A stretch of 8,744 nt of DNA from Microbacteriaceae bacterium (GTDB lineage: Bacteria > Actinomycetota > Actinomycetes > Actinomycetales > Microbacteriaceae): the NCBI GenBank assembly GCA_025464125.1, contig JAODLU010000139.1:1-8744 (forward strand), written 5' to 3'. The position numbers and the translations under genes were made by a program. The number at the start of each line of letters is the position of its first letter. The first letter of the stretch is position 1. Under the pieces are notes generated by a model. That model was not told the DNA's origin, did no database searches, and worked only from the letters and a program-made list of their open reading frames with translations. This document shows, one piece after another, positions 6,314-8,744 of the stretch.

Positions 6314-6601
6314 TCAGACCCCGTCGCTCAGGATGATGTGCGAGCGGGCCGAGCGCTCCCGCAGTTCGCGAAGCGGGCGATACTCCGGGGACTCCCACCA
6401 GGTTGTCAGTTGCTCGACGCTGTCGAACTGCAGCAGCACGAAACGTTCAGGCGTCCAGCCACCCTCGAGATGTTGCACAGTGCCCGGTTTGGACAAATAA
6501 CGACCGCCATACTGTGCCACCGTTGCCGGCGCCAGTTGCCGGTACTTTTCGTAGCCCACGGGGTCCGTCACCGTGATCTCGCCGATAAGGTATGCGGCCA
6601 T
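6314..6601 (-). CDS. DUF1330 domain protein
   Basis: This 95-residue protein is a single DUF1330 domain, a small dimeric ferredoxin-like alpha/beta-barrel fold of unknown biochemical role. The hallmarks are the N-terminal strand AAYLIGEITVTDPVGYEKY (2-20), the conserved YGGRYL (31-36), the LEGGWTPERFVLLQFDSVEQ stretch (45-64), and a C-terminal WWESPEYRPLRELRERSA segment (68-85). Length is normal for the family. Its ATG lies only 3 bp after the TGA of the upstream membrane gene and has no clear Shine-Dalgarno of its own, which suggests translational coupling. Related small barrel proteins include monooxygenases, so a partnership with the downstream flavoenzyme is possible, but this is inference. 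Confidence 0.87.
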   Translation of the reverse strand: MAAYLIGEITVTDPVGYEKYRQLAPATVAQYGGRYLSKPGTVQHLEGGWTPERFVLLQFDSVEQLTTWWESPEYRPLRELRERSARSHIILSDGV

Positions 6602-6604
6602 GGC

Positions 6605-6961
6605 TCAGCGACGCCTCGCATTCTTATCGTCGGGGTTGCGGATGCGGATGAGAATGGCCGAGGCGATGAACACGATCGCCGCGACATACTGTGCGGCGAC
6701 CCACCACTGGCCGCTGAACGGCAGGGGGAGCACTGGGTTCCAGATGATCGCGATGGCGGCCAGGGGCGGGATCCACCACCAGTGCTTTGCCTGGTACGCG
6801 AAGACGCACATGATGAGGGCGAGGATCGCGACTGCGAACCGGATGATGGTGTACCCGCCCGGATTGTCGAGCAGGGCGAGCCCCGCAAGCAGCACGATCG
6901 CGCCGAGGAGGCCGGGCGCGAGTGCTGTGCGACGGAACTCCGGGGTTGGGTAAGACGTCAT
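6605..6961 (-). CDS. Small four-helix membrane protein (resembles DUF6804)
   Basis: This is a 118-residue integral membrane protein with four predicted helices at about residues 14-31, 38-56, 61-78 and 86-106, and a basic C-terminus (NPDDKNARRR). Aromatic clusters KHWWWIPP (59-66) and GQWWVAAQ (84-91), and IIWNPVLP between them, look like family signatures. From memory they resemble the actinobacterial DUF6804 family, but I could not check this. The function is unknown. GGGAGA lies about 10 nt before the ATG. The gene is first in the minus-strand block, coupled to the DUF1330 gene (3 bp between stop and start), and divergent from the M20 peptidase with 38 bp between starts, so its promoter must overlap the peptidase gene. 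Confidence 0.8.
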   Translation of the reverse strand: MTSYPTPEFRRTALAPGLLGAIVLLAGLALLDNPGGYTIIRFAVAILALIMCVFAYQAKHWWWIPPLAAIAIIWNPVLPLPFSGQWWVAAQYVAAIVFIASAILIRIRNPDDKNARRR

Positions 6962-6999
6962 GAATCAATTGTCTCCCGCTGGTGACGGAGAATTGGTGC
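6962..6999. promoter_or_regulatory. Compact 38-bp divergent start region
   Basis: Only 38 bp separate the start codons of two outward-facing genes. The spacer contains both ribosome binding sites, and they form an imperfect inverted repeat: CAATT (6966-6970) and CTCC (6973-6976) on the left mirror GGAG (6987-6990) and AATTG (6991-6995) on the right. There is no room for two promoters, so at least one must lie inside the opposing gene, and the transcripts would overlap head to head. No clear -10/-35 pair was found. Confidence 0.5.
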
Positions 7000-8325
7000 A
7001 TGAGCGACGCCATCCAGAACCTGCGCGCGCTCGTGCGCATCCCCACGGTGTCCCGCCTCGATTCGGCAACCACTGACTGGGCTCCATTCCGCGAGTTCGT
7101 CGATGCCCTGCCCGGCCTTTATCCCGCGACCCACTCTGCGCTCACCCGCGAGCTCGTGCTCGAGCACTCGATGCTCTACAGGTGGGCGGGGAGGTCCGAC
7201 GGGTCACCGAGTGTGCTGATGGCTCACTACGACGTTGTCGCGGCGACAGCTGAAGGCTGGGAGCACCCGCCGTTCGCGGCCGAACTCATTGGCGAAGGCG
7301 AAGAGCAGCTCATCTGGGGCCGTGGCACGCTCGATGACAAGGGTTCGCTTGTCGCGGTGCTCGAGGCAGTCGAGGCGCAGGTTCTTGCCGGCTTCCAGCC
7401 GACCAACGACATCTATCTCTGCTTCGGCCACGACGAGGAAACCCTCAGCACAGGTATCCAGGCGGTGGTGCAGTTGTTGCAGTCCCGAGGAATCCACCCG
7501 GCACTCGTTCTCGACGAGGGCGGCGCGGTGGTTGAAGGAATCTTTCCCGGTGTCGACTCGCCCATCGCCGTGGTCGGCGTCAGCGAGAAGGGCAGCCTCA
7601 ACGTGACTCTCACGGTCGACCAGCAGGGCGGGCACGCCTCGACTCCCCCGAAGTTCAGCGCAACTGCGAGGCTCGCACGCGCCATCGTTCGGTTGAACGG
7701 TCGGCCATTCCGCTCAGGGTTCCCCGCAACCACAGCAGAGATGGTGCGCACTCTCGGAGCGCACTCCAGCGTTCCGCTGCGCTGGGTTTTCACGAACCTG
7801 TGGCTCACCAGGCCGCTGCTGAAGAGCCTGTTCGGCCGGCTGAGCGACGAGACGGCAGCGATGATCCGCACCACACAGGCAGTGACAATGCTGGGGGCGG
7901 GCCAGGCAGCGAATGCGCTCGCTGAGCGGGCGACCGCCAACGTTAACATCCGGGTCGCAGTTGACTCGTCTGTTGCCGAAGCGGTTGAGCACGTGCGCCG
8001 GGCTGTCGATGACAAGCTCGTGGCCATCTCGATCGACCAGGCAAACGAGCCTTCGCCGGTCTCGCTCACGACCGGGCCCCAGTGGCAGCTGATCGATTCC
8101 ATCATCGGCGAGGTGTTTCCGGGCACGATCGTGACCCCATACGTAATGCTCGGGGCCACAGACAGTCGCTTCTTCACTCAACTCAGCAGCAGTGTCTACC
8201 GCTTCAGCCCCTTCGAGATGTCAGGGGCCGAGCGAGCGACACTGCACGCCAGGAACGAGCGGATGCACACCGCAACATTCCTGCGCGGCGTCGAGTTCTA
8301 CACGCGCCTCGTCGGCCGACTCTAG
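7000..8325 (+). CDS. M20-family metallopeptidase (carboxypeptidase/deacylase type)
   Basis: This is a 441-residue zinc-dependent amidohydrolase/exopeptidase of the M20 (M20/M25/M40) family, which cleaves dipeptides, C-terminal residues or N-acyl amino acids in the cytoplasm. The catalytic set is complete: MAHYDVV (metal H76, catalytic D78), WGRGTLDDKG (bridging D112), GHDEETLS (general base E146, metal E147), VLDEGG (D172) and LHARNER near the C-terminus (metal H416). The inserted dimerisation domain begins near residue 195 and contains QQGGHAST with H212, which usually reaches into the partner's active site. I chose the ATG at 7000, with GGAG at 6987-6990, over an in-frame GTG at 6982 that has no ribosome site; homologues also start close to the IPTVS motif. 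There is no signal peptide. Length and motifs are closest to the carboxypeptidase S-like branch, but the substrate cannot be assigned. It is convergent with the SGNH hydrolase gene (10 bp apart). Confidence 0.92.
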   Translation: MSDAIQNLRALVRIPTVSRLDSATTDWAPFREFVDALPGLYPATHSALTRELVLEHSMLYRWAGRSDGSPSVLMAHYDVVAATAEGWEHPPFAAELIGEGEEQLIWGRGTLDDKGSLVAVLEAVEAQVLAGFQPTNDIYLCFGHDEETLSTGIQAVVQLLQSRGIHPALVLDEGGAVVEGIFPGVDSPIAVVGVSEKGSLNVTLTVDQQGGHASTPPKFSATARLARAIVRLNGRPFRSGFPATTAEMVRTLGAHSSVPLRWVFTNLWLTRPLLKSLFGRLSDETAAMIRTTQAVTMLGAGQAANALAERATANVNIRVAVDSSVAEAVEHVRRAVDDKLVAISIDQANEPSPVSLTTGPQWQLIDSIIGEVFPGTIVTPYVMLGATDSRFFTQLSSSVYRFSPFEMSGAERATLHARNERMHTATFLRGVEFYTRLVGRL

Positions 8326-8335
8326 CCGCCGTCGA

Positions 8336-8744
8336 CTACGCCGTTCCGGACGGCCGAGAGTATTCGTCGGTGATGTGGATGGCCTGGATCGGGCTCGTCA
8401 TGGGCGGCAGGTCACGCAGCCTGTCGAGGCCCGGGCGCAACTCACCAAGCCACGCCTCGTACCCTGCTTCGTTGAGGTGCAGGCGATCGGTCGAGTAGGC
8501 AGGATTCAGCTCGCCGTCATCCATCGCCAGTGCCGGCCACAGGTCCAGGTACTGGGCATGAACGGTTGCCGCAAACTGGCGCAGGTGGATGTTGGCCTCC
8601 TGGATGCGGTCGGCGAACTCGCGGCCGCGCGGCAGGATCGACTGAAGCAGCATGCGTGAACCGGGCAGTTGCCTGCGCAGCTCAACCATGGTCGTCTGCA
8701 CGTTGCGCACGAGGTGCTCGACGCTCTGCCTCATGCCGAGATCG
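8336..8744 (-). CDS. SGNH/GDSL-type hydrolase, C-terminal part (cut by right edge)
   Basis: The frame stays open to the edge; the visible 135 residues begin DLGMRQSVEHLVRN. In this family the preceding residues are usually GTN, giving block III (GTND), so the internal Met is not the start. The catalytic Asp-His pair of block V is present as STDRLHLNEAGY (D86 and H89 in visible numbering). The nucleophile Ser and oxyanion Gly lie outside the window. The family hydrolyses esters and acyl or acetyl groups on lipids and carbohydrates. The substrate is unknown, and secretion cannot be judged without the N-terminus. The last 25 residues after the conserved helix are a short polar tail. The stop lies 10 bp from that of the M20 peptidase, with no terminator hairpin between them. 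Confidence 0.85.
   Translation of the reverse strand, partial: DLGMRQSVEHLVRNVQTTMVELRRQLPGSRMLLQSILPRGREFADRIQEANIHLRQFAATVHAQYLDLWPALAMDDGELNPAYSTDRLHLNEAGYEAWLGELRPGLDRLRDLPPMTSPIQAIHITDEYSRPSGTA

Noticed and set aside
6197..6985. Plus-strand frame (262 codons) across the small genes
   Set aside because: It is antisense to the DUF1330 and four-helix membrane genes, both well supported, and its product is His/Arg/Glu-rich without a domain.
7413..8177. Minus-strand frame (254 codons) inside the M20 peptidase
   Set aside because: It overlaps a peptidase with all catalytic motifs intact, and its product has no recognisable features.
8311..8320. Palindrome GTCGGCCGAC at the end of the peptidase gene, as a possible shared terminator
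   Set aside because: It lies inside the coding sequence, has no loop and no T-run, and encodes the normal C-terminus of the peptidase.

Overview
The window reads as chromosomal DNA of a high-GC Gram-positive actinobacterium, most likely Microbacteriaceae. The reasons are the GC-rich third codon positions, the close match of one gene to mycobacterial Rv0805, a Stealth-type protein, and small actinobacterial membrane and domain-of-unknown-function genes. The family assignment is an inference from protein style, not from a search. I found no tRNA, rRNA, CRISPR array, insertion sequence, integrase or attachment site. This looks like an ordinary chromosomal segment, not a mobile island.

Layout. 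(1) Bases 1-1085, minus strand: the N-terminal half of an SNF2-type helicase/ATPase that runs off the left edge. (2) Bases 1086-1362: a divergent intergenic region with a GC-rich hairpin. (3) Bases 1363-2313, plus: a class III cyclic-nucleotide phosphodiesterase (CpdA/Rv0805 type). (4) Bases 2328-3938, minus: a Stealth-family sugar-phosphate transferase, tail to tail with cpdA (14 bp gap). (5) Bases 6961 down to 4177, minus: four genes that may be one transcription unit. In order of transcription they are a four-helix membrane protein, a DUF1330 protein, a FAD oxidoreductase fused to a Rieske iron-sulfur domain, and a single-pass membrane protein with a Gly/Gln/Thr repeat tail. A strong hairpin terminator at 4139-4164 ends this block. 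(6) Bases 7000-8325, plus: an M20 metallopeptidase, divergent from the membrane gene with only 38 bp between starts. (7) Bases 8336-8744, minus: the C-terminal part of an SGNH/GDSL hydrolase, cut by the right edge.

How the genes fit together. Most neighbours look functionally independent. The clearest unit is the first two minus-strand genes of block 5, where stop and start are 3 bp apart; the FAD/Rieske gene follows after 86 bp. The last gene of the block sits behind a 131-bp gap holding two regulatory-looking elements: a perfect TCATAGC-N4-TCATAGC direct repeat (4719-4736) and a perfect 8-bp inverted repeat (4670-4691). It probably has its own promoter and control.

I did not find a convincing new multi-gene system. 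The best leads are the response-regulator-like direct repeat, the Rieske-fused oxidoreductase in its small-gene neighbourhood, the repeat-tailed membrane protein, and the isolated Stealth gene with an uncertain start.
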